The translations under genes were made by a program, and so were the position numbers. From an uncultured Glaciecola sp. (GTDB taxonomy: Bacteria > Pseudomonadota > Gammaproteobacteria > Enterobacterales > Alteromonadaceae), in contig CANMCE010000016.1 of the NCBI GenBank assembly GCA_947496235.1, positions 1 through 64,000 of the forward strand: 64,000 nt of DNA, read 5' to 3'. Below the pieces are notes generated by a model. The model was not told the DNA's origin, did not search any database, and was given only the letters and a program-made list of their open reading frames with translations. This document shows, piece after piece, positions 48,226-57,223 of the stretch. Numbering within the stretch: the first letter of the stretch is position 1; every line of letters starts with the position of its first letter.

Positions 48226-48392
48226 AAATAGATCCACTCAATTGGAATCTTGGTGCCTAAAAAAACTAAAGCAAATGTTATTCCTATTTTGAGAGCAATG
48301 CTGTTTCGTGTTATTTACTGTGCATTTAGCGTAAATTCGGCGTTTTTACGTATTATTTTTAGCATTTTTGACAATGGACACCCAACAAAAGA

Positions 48393-48410
48393 GTGCGGTT
48401 ACGCACCGAT
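48393..48410. promoter_or_regulatory. short palindrome in the nasR-FNT intergenic region
   Basis: GTGCGGTTACGCAC (48393-48406) is an inverted repeat with 5-bp arms. The overlapping GCACC-N6-GGG at 48403 onward is a partial NtrC-like match, about 150 bases upstream of the inferred FNT start, a permitted distance for a sigma-54 enhancer. The remaining 48226-48537 shows no gene. Confidence 0.25.
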
Positions 48411-48537
48411 ATTGGGATGTCTTGACCTATTTTAGCGCAGAAATGTGACGACTATAGTTATTAGATTATGTCTGATACTTCCGGTTTCTGAAGTTAACTA
48501 ATTGAATTTGTTTAACATGTGGTTTAACTGATGGTTT

Positions 48538-48553
48538 TGGCACTGTTTTTGTA
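48538..48553 (+). promoter_or_regulatory. sigma-54 promoter of the FNT-kinase operon
   Basis: TGGCACTGTTTTTGTA fits the -24/-12 consensus TGGCACGnnnnTTGCW with correct spacing; the -12 dinucleotide is GT in place of GC. Transcription would start near 48563. A TATAAT overlaps its 3' end (48552-48557) but has no suitable -35. Confidence 0.75.
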
Positions 48554-48562
48554 TAATGAAAA

Positions 48563-48652
48563 TCAGCAAACCTTGTTTAGGTTAACAAATTTTTTTTCGG
48601 ATAAAGACGTCCGCACACTCTCCAAAAGGAGCGGTTGCGGGCGTTTTTTTTT
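48563..48652 (+). promoter_or_regulatory. NasR-responsive attenuator leader 1 (FNT-kinase operon)
   Basis: P2 hairpin: CGGAT (48598-48602), hexaloop AAAGAC (48603-48608) and GTCCG (48609-48613), closed by a T-G wobble, with the diagnostic A at loop position 1 and G at position 4. Its 3' arm is also part of the terminator 5' arm (48607-48615), so the two are mutually exclusive. A possible P1, TTGTT-TAGGTT-AACAA (48574-48589), has G at position 4 but not A at position 1. Clear architecture, weakest loop match of the three leaders. Confidence 0.65.
48607..48652 (+). terminator. leader terminator 1
   Basis: ACGTCCGCA (48607-48615) pairs with TGCGGGCGT (48636-48644), with an inner CTCC-AAAA-GGAG stem, followed by nine T (48644-48652). 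It sits 63 bases before the FNT start. Confidence 0.92.
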
Positions 48653-48714
48653 GCCTTAAAAAATAGCCAAAGTGTTTGTGGGCTTTCGTTTAATTATTAA
48701 GTTAGGGGACTAAA

Positions 48715-49578
48715 ATGGCTTATTTACTTCCTTCAGAATTTGCGACCAAAATGGTCGATGCTGGTGAATCTAAAATTTATATGTCAACGCGTGATACTTT
48801 GATCCGCGCGTATATGGCTGGTGCCATTTTGGCATTGGCAGCAGTTTTCGCGGTCTTTGTTGCCGTACAAACTGGTGTATTCTTAATCGGCGCAATTTTA
48901 TTCCCGGTTGGCTTTTGTATGCTATACCTAATGGGATTCGACTTGTTAACCGGTGTTTTTGTATTAGCGCCATTGGCTTGGTTAGCTAAGCGCCCAGGGG
49001 TGACTTGGCCACAAATTCTTCGCAACTGGGGACTGGTATTTCTAGGTAATTTCGCTGGCGCATTGACTGTCGCATTTATGATGTCATTCATCTTTACTAT
49101 GGGTTACAACACTGATGGTGGCGCAATTGCAGCTAAAGTAGCAAGTATTGGTGAAGCCAGAACCGTTGGTTATGCTGAATATGGCGTAGCAGGTTGGATT
49201 ACCATTTTCATCCGCGGCATGTTGTGTAACTGGATGGTCTCTATGGGTGTTGTCGGTGCTATGATTTCAACTCATGTGAGTGGTAAAGTTTTGGCTATGT
49301 GGATGCCAATTATGCTGTTCTTCTTCATGGGCTTTGAACATTCAGTAGTAAACATGTTCTTGTTCCCCTTCGGTTTGATCATGGGCGGTGATTTTTCAAT
49401 CATGGATTATTTCATTTGGAATGAAATTCCAACTGCACTGGGTAACTTAGTAGGTGGTCTATTGTTTACTGGTTTAACGCTATACACTACTCACGTTCGC
49501 ACTGCACCAAAACGCACGTTAACTAAAGGTGGTTCTGTAGACCCAGTATTAGCTTCTAAGGTTAGCGATAAAGTTTAA
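48715..49578 (+). CDS. formate/nitrite transporter (FNT) family channel, NirC-like
   Basis: 287 residues with six membrane segments of the FNT fold. The family motifs GAILFPVGFCMLYLMGFDLLTG and GFEHSVVNMF are split by the GNFAGAL repeat. The cytoplasmic N-terminus (LLPSEFATKMVDAGESK) is also typical. FNT channels move formate, nitrite or hydrosulfide; the nitrate assimilation setting and the NasR-type leader point to nitrite export or uptake. Stop is 5 bases before the kinase/phosphatase gene. Confidence 0.88.
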   Translation: MAYLLPSEFATKMVDAGESKIYMSTRDTLIRAYMAGAILALAAVFAVFVAVQTGVFLIGAILFPVGFCMLYLMGFDLLTGVFVLAPLAWLAKRPGVTWPQILRNWGLVFLGNFAGALTVAFMMSFIFTMGYNTDGGAIAAKVASIGEARTVGYAEYGVAGWITIFIRGMLCNWMVSMGVVGAMISTHVSGKVLAMWMPIMLFFFMGFEHSVVNMFLFPFGLIMGGDFSIMDYFIWNEIPTALGNLVGGLLFTGLTLYTTHVRTAPKRTLTKGGSVDPVLASKVSDKV

Positions 49579-49583
49579 ATTAT

Positions 49584-51290
49584 ATGCTCAAATGTCGTCA
49601 GGGATCTTTTTCCTCTAAAGGCGCAAAATCAATAAATCAGGACTGTCTAAAGGTGACAGTGCCTGATTTATTTGATCTTGAACGCCGCGGAATTGTTGCT
49701 GCCATTGCGGATGGCATAAGCAGTAGCCAAGTAAGCCAATATGCTAGTCAAGATGCTGTTGCTAATTTTGTAAGTGACTATTTACTTACTAGTGACATTT
49801 GGTCGCCTCAGCGCGCAGCACAAAGAGTTCTCGAAACAATTAATACGCAACTTTATGTTAAAACCCAGCTTAGTCCCTATCAAGAAAATCCCAACAAAGG
49901 ATATGTTTGCACTTTCAGTGCCTTAATTTTGTTCGGTCAACAAGCCGTCTTATTGCACTGCGGTGACAGTGCAATATACAGAATACGCCAAAATCAAGTC
50001 TCTCTTTGTACAAAAGCCCACAGACAACAAGGAGAGGATGGTAACTATTATTTAAGTAATGCCCTAGGGATTCGCCCAAATTTAAACGTTGATATTATAA
50101 TCATGGACATTGAACCAGATGACTCCTTCGTGTTGATGACAGATGGTGTGTCTGAATTTCTTGAGCCGGATGATTGGCTAGCAATCTTCAATGATAATAA
50201 AGAAGACCTTGATTGCTGTTGTAGCATGATTGCACAAAAATGTTTAGATGCTGGCAGTGATGACAATATTAGTTTGGCCATTATCAATGTACTAAGTACT
50301 TCAGATCATTATCCAAACTACTCACCCGAGGGTTATTTGCCCTTTGTAAAGTCACTTGAATCCGGCACTTTATTGGATAACTGGCGTGTCATTCGTGAAT
50401 TGCATCGCTCTGATCGAAGTCAGGTATTTTTAGCCCAACACATTGATGACGGTAAATCCGCGGTAATTAAAATCCCTGCTATCAGCATGCAAGCGAATTT
50501 ACCTTATTTAGATGAATTCGCCAAAGAAGAGTGGTTAGCTAAAAAAATCAAGCATCCTCAAGTAATTCGTTGCAGTAATTTTACCTCTAGCCGTAGCAGA
50601 TTCTATGTAATGTTGGAATATATTGAGGGTAAAAGTTTACGCCAATGGATAGATGACAATGGCCCAGCCTCACTGGAACAAGTCAGGGATTGGGCGACAC
50701 AACTGACCAATGCCTTTACTGCAATTCATCGACGAGGTGTATTACATCAGGATATTCGTCCCGACAATATATTGATTGATGATGAGGGCATACTAACTAT
50801 TATTGATCTGGGTGCAGCCAGTATATGTGGGCATAATTTTTTATCCAGCGATGAACAGTTGTTTATTCCTGGGGATTTACTTTTTGCTGCCCCGGAATAC
50901 TTCATCGGCATCTGGCCCAATGAACAAGCGGATCAGTTTTCTCTAGCCGTGTTATTTTATTATCTACTGTCTGGAGAGTATCCGTTCAATACTAAGGTAG
51001 CGCGACAATCTAATTATCAAAATATGAATAAGTTACGCTATATCAGTTTGTTCGAAAGAAACATAAATGTGCCTGTATGGGTGGATTCATGTTTGAAAAG
51101 AGCCTGTCAGCCACGAGCGAATAAAAGATACCCGAGCTTGTCTGAATTTGTCTATGACTTACGCCATCCAAACCCAGCATATAGAGATAATTTACCATTG
51201 ATTGAACGCCATCCAGTGAAATTTTGGCAGAGTGTTTCAGGTATATTGTTTGTACTTCTCATAATTGTGTTAATACACTACCAAAGTTAA
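49584..51290 (+). CDS. bifunctional PP2C phosphatase / Ser-Thr protein kinase, membrane anchored
   Basis: 568 residues. Residues about 1-235 are a PP2C/SpoIIE-type phosphatase with metal-binding Asp in ADGISSSQVS, the HCGDSAIYRIR strand, LMTDGVSEF and GSDDNISLA. Residues about 265-530 are a Hanks-type kinase: ATP lysine in AVIKIPA, catalytic loop HQDIRPDNIL (HRD as HQD) and DLG in place of DFG. A single membrane helix ends the protein (about 548-566). Fused writer and eraser on one chain, co-transcribed with the FNT channel. A Ser/Thr kinase near nirBD-nas genes is known in Pseudomonas; its target is not established. Weak ribosome binding site, so probably coupled to FNT translation. Confidence 0.9.
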   Translation: MLKCRQGSFSSKGAKSINQDCLKVTVPDLFDLERRGIVAAIADGISSSQVSQYASQDAVANFVSDYLLTSDIWSPQRAAQRVLETINTQLYVKTQLSPYQENPNKGYVCTFSALILFGQQAVLLHCGDSAIYRIRQNQVSLCTKAHRQQGEDGNYYLSNALGIRPNLNVDIIIMDIEPDDSFVLMTDGVSEFLEPDDWLAIFNDNKEDLDCCCSMIAQKCLDAGSDDNISLAIINVLSTSDHYPNYSPEGYLPFVKSLESGTLLDNWRVIRELHRSDRSQVFLAQHIDDGKSAVIKIPAISMQANLPYLDEFAKEEWLAKKIKHPQVIRCSNFTSSRSRFYVMLEYIEGKSLRQWIDDNGPASLEQVRDWATQLTNAFTAIHRRGVLHQDIRPDNILIDDEGILTIIDLGAASICGHNFLSSDEQLFIPGDLLFAAPEYFIGIWPNEQADQFSLAVLFYYLLSGEYPFNTKVARQSNYQNMNKLRYISLFERNINVPVWVDSCLKRACQPRANKRYPSLSEFVYDLRHPNPAYRDNLPLIERHPVKFWQSVSGILFVLLIIVLIHYQS

Positions 51291-51294
51291 CAAA

Positions 51295-51332
51295 TGCACC
51301 AAAAAAAGGATGCATTTGCTTGTTGTTGGTGC
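51295..51332. promoter_or_regulatory. NtrC-like half-sites upstream of nirB
   Basis: TGCACC (51295-51300) and GGATGCA (51308-51314), then TGGTGC (51327-51332), resemble halves of the NtrC consensus TGCACC-N5-GGTGCA, though spacing is not ideal. They lie about 100-120 bases upstream of the inferred start, a normal enhancer distance. Confidence 0.35.
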
Positions 51333-51396
51333 GAAAAAGCTTACTGCTTTACGCTCTTTATCCCTTATCTATTTGTTATTTAAAGCAAAATAGTAT

Positions 51397-51412
51397 TGGC
51401 ACATAACTTGTA
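51397..51412 (+). promoter_or_regulatory. sigma-54 promoter of the nirBD-nasA operon
   Basis: TGGCACATAACTTGTA matches the -24/-12 consensus with exact spacing; the -12 element is GT as in the FNT promoter. Transcription would start near 51422, followed by an attenuator leader. Confidence 0.8.
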
Positions 51413-51421
51413 TTGAACTCA

Positions 51422-51532
51422 ACACCGTTTTTTAGTTTCTCAAGCGAATTGAGAGTCTAAAACACAAACAATTTAGTAAAAGCTTAAATAGGCAACGAAG
51501 CCCACAACCTTAAAGGTTGTGGGTTTTTTTTT
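51422..51532 (+). promoter_or_regulatory. NasR-responsive attenuator leader 2 (nirBD-nasA operon)
   Basis: P1: TCTCA (51438-51442) pairs with TGAGA (51450-51454), presenting AGCGAA (51443-51448) with A at position 1 and G at position 4; flanking TTTTAG/CTAAAA may extend it. P2: GGC (51491-51493), hexaloop AACGAA (51494-51499), GCC (51500-51502). The P2 3' arm overlaps the terminator 5' arm starting at 51501. Both hairpins fit the two-hexaloop ANTAR target, with 36 bases between P1 and P2. Confidence 0.85.
51501..51532 (+). terminator. leader terminator 2
   Basis: CCCACAACC (51501-51509) pairs with GGTTGTGGG (51515-51523) around TTAAA, followed by nine T (51524-51532). It ends 22 bases before the nirB start. 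Confidence 0.93.
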
Positions 51533-51554
51533 GCCTCAAAAATAGGTGAATAAA

Positions 51555-54098
51555 ATGAATCATTCTTCGCAACAACACATTGTAGTGATCGGCAATGGCA
51601 TGGTAGGCCATCACTTTGTTGAACAACTTGTAAACAGTGAATATAACTGCCGTATAACCGTGCTGAGCGGAGAAAGCCGTCTGGCATATGACAGAGTATA
51701 TTTATCCTCTTATTTTTCAGGTAAAACCGCTGAAGATTTAGCTTTGACTGATGAAAAAACTTACCAAGACTGGGGAGTTGAAGCTGTTACTAATGCTTGG
51801 GTTACAGATATTGATCGTGACAGTAAAGTAGTTACTACCAAAGACGGCAATACTTATTCCTACGATAAATTAGTACTCGCCACTGGTTCTTATCCTTTTG
51901 TTCCACCAATTCCGGGTAATGACCAACCTCATTGTTTGGTCTATCGCACCATTGAGGATCTTGAAGCCATCAGCGCCTCTGCTCAACAAAGTAAAATTGG
52001 TGTAGTCGTCGGCGGTGGGTTGTTAGGCTTAGAAGCGGCAAATGCACTTAAACAAGCGGGTTTAGAAACTCACGTGGTGGAGTTCGCCCCACAATTGATG
52101 GCCGTGCAACTTGACCCTATGGGCGGTGATTTATTAAAGCAAAAAATTGAAGCTTTAGGGGTAACAGTACACACCCAAAAAGCAACTGAAGTGATCGAAA
52201 AAGGTCAACATAGCCGTTACCGCATGAAATTTGCTGATGGTTCACACTTAGAAACCGACTTGGTCTTATTTTCTGCGGGTATTCGTCCAAGTGACCAATT
52301 AGCAAAAGAATTTGGTCTTGTGATTGGCGAGCGCGGCGGCATAGTCATAGACAACCAATGTAAAACATCTGACAACGATATTTACGCTATTGGTGAATGC
52401 GCACTATGGGAAAAACGTATTTATGGATTAGTGGCACCTGGTTACGCTATGGCCCGCGCTGCTGTGGCAGATATATCCGGTAACGAAGGCGCTTTTACCG
52501 GTGCAGATATGAGTACCAAACTTAAACTCATGGGAGTTGAAGTAGGTTCAATTGGTGATGCCCACGTCCGTACTCCAGGGGCTCAAGTGTATACCTATCA
52601 CGATCAACCTGCAGGCGTTTATAAAAAGCTAGTTGTAGATGCAAATCGCTCATTGGTACTTGGAGCGGTATTAATCGGTGATACCAGCGATTACGATACA
52701 TTATTGCAGTATTCGTTAAATGGCATCGCGCTTCCTGAAAGTCCTCAAGCGCTCATATTGCCCTCTTCTGGCGACGCACCTTTATTGGGTGCAGATGCTC
52801 TAGGCGACACTGCCACTATTTGTTCATGCCACAATGTTTCCAAAGGTGACATTGTGGGTGCCATCGACGGCGGTTGTTGCTCTTTAGGCGATGTAAAATC
52901 CTCCACTAAAGCGAGCACGGGTTGTGGTGGTTGTGCTGCTTTGTTGAAAAACATTGTCGATAGCGAATTGGAAAAACGTGGCGTAGAAGTTTCTAAAGCT
53001 ATCTGTGAACATTTCGATTTTACTCGTCAAGAGCTATATCATTTAATTCAAGTTGGCGGCATCAAAAGCTTTGACGAGCTACTTGAAAAACATGGAACAG
53101 GGTTGGGTTGTGATATTTGTAAGCCAGCTGCTGGTTCTATCTTTGCGTCTGTTTGGAATGACTATGTTTTGGCTCGCCAGCATCAGCCGCTGCAAGACAC
53201 CAACGACACCTATTTAGGTAATATGCAAAAAGACGGAACCTATTCCATTGTTCCGCGCGTTGCTGGTGGTGAGATCACACCTGATAAACTAATTTTATTG
53301 GGTGAAGTCGCTAAAAAATACAACTTATATACCAAGATCACTGGCGGACAACGTATTGATTTGTTTGGTGCACGCGTCGAACAACTACCCGCTATTTGGC
53401 AAGCCTTAGTTGAAGGTGGATTTGAAACAGGCCACGCCTATGCCAAAGCACTTAGAACAGTAAAATCTTGTGTCGGTAGCACTTGGTGTCGTTATGGCGT
53501 GCAAGATTCTGTTACCAAAGCCATTGATTTGGAAAACCGTTACAAAGGTTTAAGAGCGCCACACAAGATAAAATTTGCGGTTTCAGGCTGTACCCGCGAA
53601 TGTGCCGAGGCTCAAGGCAAAGACATAGGTGTTATTGCTACCGAAAATGGCTGGAATCTATATGTCTGCGGAAACGGTGGTATGAAACCTCGTCACGCCG
53701 ACTTATTCGCTACTGATTTAGATGATGAGACCTTGGTTAAATATATCGATAGAGTCCTAATGTTCTACGCAAAAACAGCGGACCGTTTACAACGCACCTC
53801 GGTGTGGATGGAAAATCTTGAAGGCGGTTTGGATTATCTAAAATCTGTAGTTATTGATGACGCTCTTGGTATTTGTGATGAACTAGAAGCACAAATGCAG
53901 CTCATTACTGATAGCTACCAATGTGAATGGAAAACGACTATTGAATCGCCAGAAGCATTAAAACGTTTCCGTCAGTTCGTTAACAGCGATGAAAAAGATA
54001 GCAACATTCAGTTTGTATCTGAAAGAGAACAAATTCGTCCAGCTACCAATGCTGAAAAATATGCTGCTGGAAAAGCAATTCCAGTAGCTATTGTTTAG
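51555..54098 (+). CDS. nirB: NADH-dependent nitrite reductase large subunit
   Basis: 847 residues from the ATG at 51555 (AGGTG about 6 bases upstream; a GTG three codons earlier is in frame). Reduces nitrite to ammonium with six electrons from NADH. Domains in order: FAD/NAD oxidoreductase (VVIGNGMVGHHF, later VVVGGGLLGLEAA), a BFD-like [2Fe-2S] domain (CSCHNVSKGD and STGCGGC), a second Cys motif (GLGCDICKPA), then the ferredoxin-like and siroheme/[4Fe-4S] domains with C639 and C645 (SCVGSTWC) and C679 and C683 (SGCTREC). All cluster ligands are present. First gene of nirB-nirD-nasA-cobA-trpD2-like. Confidence 0.97.
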   Translation: MNHSSQQHIVVIGNGMVGHHFVEQLVNSEYNCRITVLSGESRLAYDRVYLSSYFSGKTAEDLALTDEKTYQDWGVEAVTNAWVTDIDRDSKVVTTKDGNTYSYDKLVLATGSYPFVPPIPGNDQPHCLVYRTIEDLEAISASAQQSKIGVVVGGGLLGLEAANALKQAGLETHVVEFAPQLMAVQLDPMGGDLLKQKIEALGVTVHTQKATEVIEKGQHSRYRMKFADGSHLETDLVLFSAGIRPSDQLAKEFGLVIGERGGIVIDNQCKTSDNDIYAIGECALWEKRIYGLVAPGYAMARAAVADISGNEGAFTGADMSTKLKLMGVEVGSIGDAHVRTPGAQVYTYHDQPAGVYKKLVVDANRSLVLGAVLIGDTSDYDTLLQYSLNGIALPESPQALILPSSGDAPLLGADALGDTATICSCHNVSKGDIVGAIDGGCCSLGDVKSSTKASTGCGGCAALLKNIVDSELEKRGVEVSKAICEHFDFTRQELYHLIQVGGIKSFDELLEKHGTGLGCDICKPAAGSIFASVWNDYVLARQHQPLQDTNDTYLGNMQKDGTYSIVPRVAGGEITPDKLILLGEVAKKYNLYTKITGGQRIDLFGARVEQLPAIWQALVEGGFETGHAYAKALRTVKSCVGSTWCRYGVQDSVTKAIDLENRYKGLRAPHKIKFAVSGCTRECAEAQGKDIGVIATENGWNLYVCGNGGMKPRHADLFATDLDDETLVKYIDRVLMFYAKTADRLQRTSVWMENLEGGLDYLKSVVIDDALGICDELEAQMQLITDSYQCEWKTTIESPEALKRFRQFVNSDEKDSNIQFVSEREQIRPATNAEKYAAGKAIPVAIV

Positions 54099-54108
54099 GA
54101 GAAATTAA

Positions 54109-54459
54109 ATGCTTACACAAGCCAACACTCAAAATATTCACGATATTTGTCATCTTGATGATTTGGTAATTAATAGCGGAGTTTGTGCCTTGGTTGACGG
54201 GATGCAAGTTGCAATTTTTACAGTATCTACTGGACAGGAAACACTCTATTTTGCCATTAGTAACTGGGACCCTATTGGTCAAGCCAACGTCTTGTATCGC
54301 GGTATTGTAGGTACGCTTAAAGAAAAAATTGTAGTCGCCTCTCCCCTCTATAAAGAGCACTATGATCTTGCGTCAGGAAATTGTATTGAACGTGATGACG
54401 TTAAAGTGCAAACCTTTCCTGTACATATTGAAAACGATCGTGTTTTGATTGAAATCTGA
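54109..54459 (+). CDS. nirD: NADH-dependent nitrite reductase small subunit
   Basis: 116 residues, the usual NirD size. Rieske-type beta fold (SGVCALVDGMQVAIF, SNWDPIGQANVLYRG, PLYKEHYDLASG) without the Cys/His cluster ligands, as in E. coli NirD. Partner of NirB. AGGAG precedes the start 10 bases after nirB; its stop region provides the ribosome binding site of nasA. Confidence 0.95.
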   Translation: MLTQANTQNIHDICHLDDLVINSGVCALVDGMQVAIFTVSTGQETLYFAISNWDPIGQANVLYRGIVGTLKEKIVVASPLYKEHYDLASGNCIERDDVKVQTFPVHIENDRVLIEI

Positions 54460-54469
54460 GGATACAACT

Positions 54470-57223
54470 GTGTACGCGGCGCTAACAAACCAATTGCCTA
54501 TTACTGGACAACACAATGAAAGGCTGTTGCAAACGACCTGCCCTTATTGTGGTGTTGGTTGTGGCGTCGACGTAATTGCTGACAACAAAGAAGAATTTGG
54601 ATTACGAGATTTAACTGGAAGTTCAGATCATCCAGCAAATTTTGGACGCTTGTGCATTAAAGGCACTCACTTGTTGGAAACCTTAAGTCCAGAAAAACGA
54701 CTGTTAAATCCTACTGTTTTTGGAAAACAAGTAAGTTGGGATACAGCAATCTCTACTGTGGCTGAAAAAATATCGCATATCGTCAAGGAATACGGTCCAG
54801 AGGCTATGGCCATCTATGGTTCAGGTCAATTGTTGACTGAAGATTACTATGTTGCCAATAAGTTTATGAAAGGCTTTATTGGTAGCGCGAACATAGACAC
54901 CAATTCTCGACTCTGTATGTCTTCAGCAGTGGTAGCTCATAAAAGAGCCTTTGGTGAGGACATTGTCCCCTGCAATTATGAAGATCTAGAGCACACTGAT
55001 TTACTTATTTTAGTTGGTAGCAACGCGGCCTGGACGCACCCGGTTTTATTTCAACGAATGGAACGCGCTAAATTACGCAATCCGCAGATGAAAATAGTGG
55101 TCGTTGACCCTAGAGCAACAGACAGCACTAGTATCGCAGATTTACATCTTGGTTTAAAAGCAGGTTCAGATAGTGCGTTATTTTGTGGTTTATTACATTT
55201 CTTGCATGAAAATAATCATTTAGATTCGGATTTTATCCAAACTTCAACATCGGGATTCGAATCTGCTATTGAAGCTGCAGCACCATGGACACTGGAACAA
55301 GTAGCGCAAAGCTGTGATTTACCAATTCATACTATTCAAACGTTATATCAATGGTTTAGCCAACTTCCTCGGGTTGTAACCTTTTTTTCAATGGGAATTA
55401 ATCAGTCCACCAGCGGCGTTGACAAGGGAAATGCGATTATTAATTGTCATTTAGCCACCGGTAAAATTGGTCGAGACGGATGTGGGCCGTTTTCTATCAC
55501 TGGACAGCCTAATGCCATGGGAGGACGAGAAGTTGGCGGTTTATCTAACGTGCTTGCTGCACACATGGATATTGAAAATCCAGAGCATCACACAACAGTA
55601 AAACGATTTTGGCAAGCACCTAATTTAGTCAATCAGCCAGGTTTACGTGCCGTCGACATGTTTAAAGCGGTCGCTGAAGGAAAGGTAAAATGTATTTGGA
55701 TAATGGCGACAAATCCAGTAGCCAGCATGCCCAACAGAGCTCTGATTGAAGCTGCGCTAAAAAAATGTGAATTGGTCATAGTATCAGAAACAGCCGCTAC
55801 CAATGACACTTTGCAATTTGCCGACATCGCATTACCTGCAACCGGTTGGTCAGAAAAGAACGGCACAGTCACCAATTCTGAACGACGTATATCTCGTCAA
55901 AGAGGATTAGTCATTCCTACCGGACAAGCAAAGCATGATTGGGAAATAATATCTTTGGTTGCTCGCGCTATGGGGTTTGAAAAGGCATTTGATTACCAAC
56001 ATCCGGTTGATATTTTTACCGAACATTGCGCCTTAACCGCAGCGAATAACCATGGCAGTAGAGCTTTAGACTTAGGTTCGCTAGCAACCTTATCCCGCGG
56101 AGAATACGATAATCTGCGCCCGGTGCAATGGCCATTAAACAATCAACAGAGCAATAATGCTAGATTGTTCGCCAATGGCAAATTTTATACCCAAGACAAA
56201 AAAGCAAAATTCATTAGCATCACACCTAAATTACCTGAACAACAAACTAGCAGTGAGTACCCCTACATATTGAACACGGGGCGTATTCGTGACCAGTGGC
56301 ACACAATGACGCGTACGGGAAATGCCCCAAGATTACTCAAACATTTGGACCGTCCTTGGTTAAGCATTCATCCCTTAGATGCTAAATCTGTTGGAATTAA
56401 AGAGGGCCAATTAGTAGCCCTATCTTCAGCTTGCAACCAAGAAATAAAGGTCGTATTGCCTGCAAAATTTGATAACGGCCAGCGAAAAGGTGAATGTTTT
56501 GCACCCTTTCACTGGTCTGCTACCTGGGGATCTCATTGTAAAGTGGGCGCTTTATTAACAGGTGCAAATGATCCGCTTTCTGGACAACCAGAGTTAAAAC
56601 ACGCGGCGGTAAATTTAACTCCAGTTTCTTATAACACCTATGGGAAATTATATGGAAACGCCACTTATTTAGCCGAAATTAAACGCAAATGCGACTACTG
56701 GTTAGATACCCCAACAATAGAGAACATGGGTTCTGATATTGCCGATAGTAGCGAGTTGATGACCTTTTGTGCTGATGTGATGTCATGTTTACCTACAGAT
56801 ACACAATGGACTAGTTATCAAAGTGCCAATAAGGCAACTATTGTGGTCACTAAACAAGACAAACTAGTGTTAGTTATCATGTTGTCTGACGCCTATGTAG
56901 ACATCCCCATGGATTGGTTAGACAGTTTATATACCCAAGAGAAACAGCTAACACCTGAACAAATTAATGGTCTATTAGAACATCAAGCTGATGAAGCTTT
57001 TAGACTCGGTAAGTTGGTTTGTAGTTGTCATGGTGTTCGTGAGAAAACCATCACTGATGCCATAAATCAAGGCGTTGAAACAGTTGCAGGTCTTGGTAAA
57101 GCACTTAAGTGCGGCACTAACTGTGGTTCTTGCAAATCAGAACTCGCCAGCCTTATTAAATATACAAGCGCGAAAACGCCGCTTGCTTCCACTAAGGAAA
57201 CCGAAAATGAATCTGTTATTTGA
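54470..57223 (+). CDS. nasA: assimilatory nitrate reductase catalytic subunit
   Basis: 917 residues from a GTG at 54470, chosen because GAGGA lies 7 bases upstream in the nirD stop; a TTG seven codons earlier is in frame but lacks one. N-terminal [4Fe-4S] site C24-x2-C27-x3-C31-x30-C62, then the Mo-bis-MGD domains (SRLCMSSAV, MGREVGG-type GGREVGGLSN, IMATNPVASMPN). The C-terminal about 60 residues are a BFD-like [2Fe-2S] domain (VCSCHGVREKTI, CGTNCGSCK), as in Klebsiella NasA. Reduces nitrate to nitrite in the cytoplasm. No separate NasC-type electron-transfer subunit is seen. Overlaps cobA by 17 bases. Confidence 0.96.
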   Translation: MYAALTNQLPITGQHNERLLQTTCPYCGVGCGVDVIADNKEEFGLRDLTGSSDHPANFGRLCIKGTHLLETLSPEKRLLNPTVFGKQVSWDTAISTVAEKISHIVKEYGPEAMAIYGSGQLLTEDYYVANKFMKGFIGSANIDTNSRLCMSSAVVAHKRAFGEDIVPCNYEDLEHTDLLILVGSNAAWTHPVLFQRMERAKLRNPQMKIVVVDPRATDSTSIADLHLGLKAGSDSALFCGLLHFLHENNHLDSDFIQTSTSGFESAIEAAAPWTLEQVAQSCDLPIHTIQTLYQWFSQLPRVVTFFSMGINQSTSGVDKGNAIINCHLATGKIGRDGCGPFSITGQPNAMGGREVGGLSNVLAAHMDIENPEHHTTVKRFWQAPNLVNQPGLRAVDMFKAVAEGKVKCIWIMATNPVASMPNRALIEAALKKCELVIVSETAATNDTLQFADIALPATGWSEKNGTVTNSERRISRQRGLVIPTGQAKHDWEIISLVARAMGFEKAFDYQHPVDIFTEHCALTAANNHGSRALDLGSLATLSRGEYDNLRPVQWPLNNQQSNNARLFANGKFYTQDKKAKFISITPKLPEQQTSSEYPYILNTGRIRDQWHTMTRTGNAPRLLKHLDRPWLSIHPLDAKSVGIKEGQLVALSSACNQEIKVVLPAKFDNGQRKGECFAPFHWSATWGSHCKVGALLTGANDPLSGQPELKHAAVNLTPVSYNTYGKLYGNATYLAEIKRKCDYWLDTPTIENMGSDIADSSELMTFCADVMSCLPTDTQWTSYQSANKATIVVTKQDKLVLVIMLSDAYVDIPMDWLDSLYTQEKQLTPEQINGLLEHQADEAFRLGKLVCSCHGVREKTITDAINQGVETVAGLGKALKCGTNCGSCKSELASLIKYTSAKTPLASTKETENESVI

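Noticed and set aside
48552..48557. TATAAT as a sigma-70 promoter for the FNT operon
   Set aside because: No acceptable -35 at 16-18 bases; it overlaps the -12 element of the better-supported sigma-54 promoter.
57075..57206. Upstream extension of cobA
   Set aside because: Those codons lie inside the nasA C-terminal cluster domain in another frame; the ATG at 57207 has a good ribosome binding site and a family-like start.
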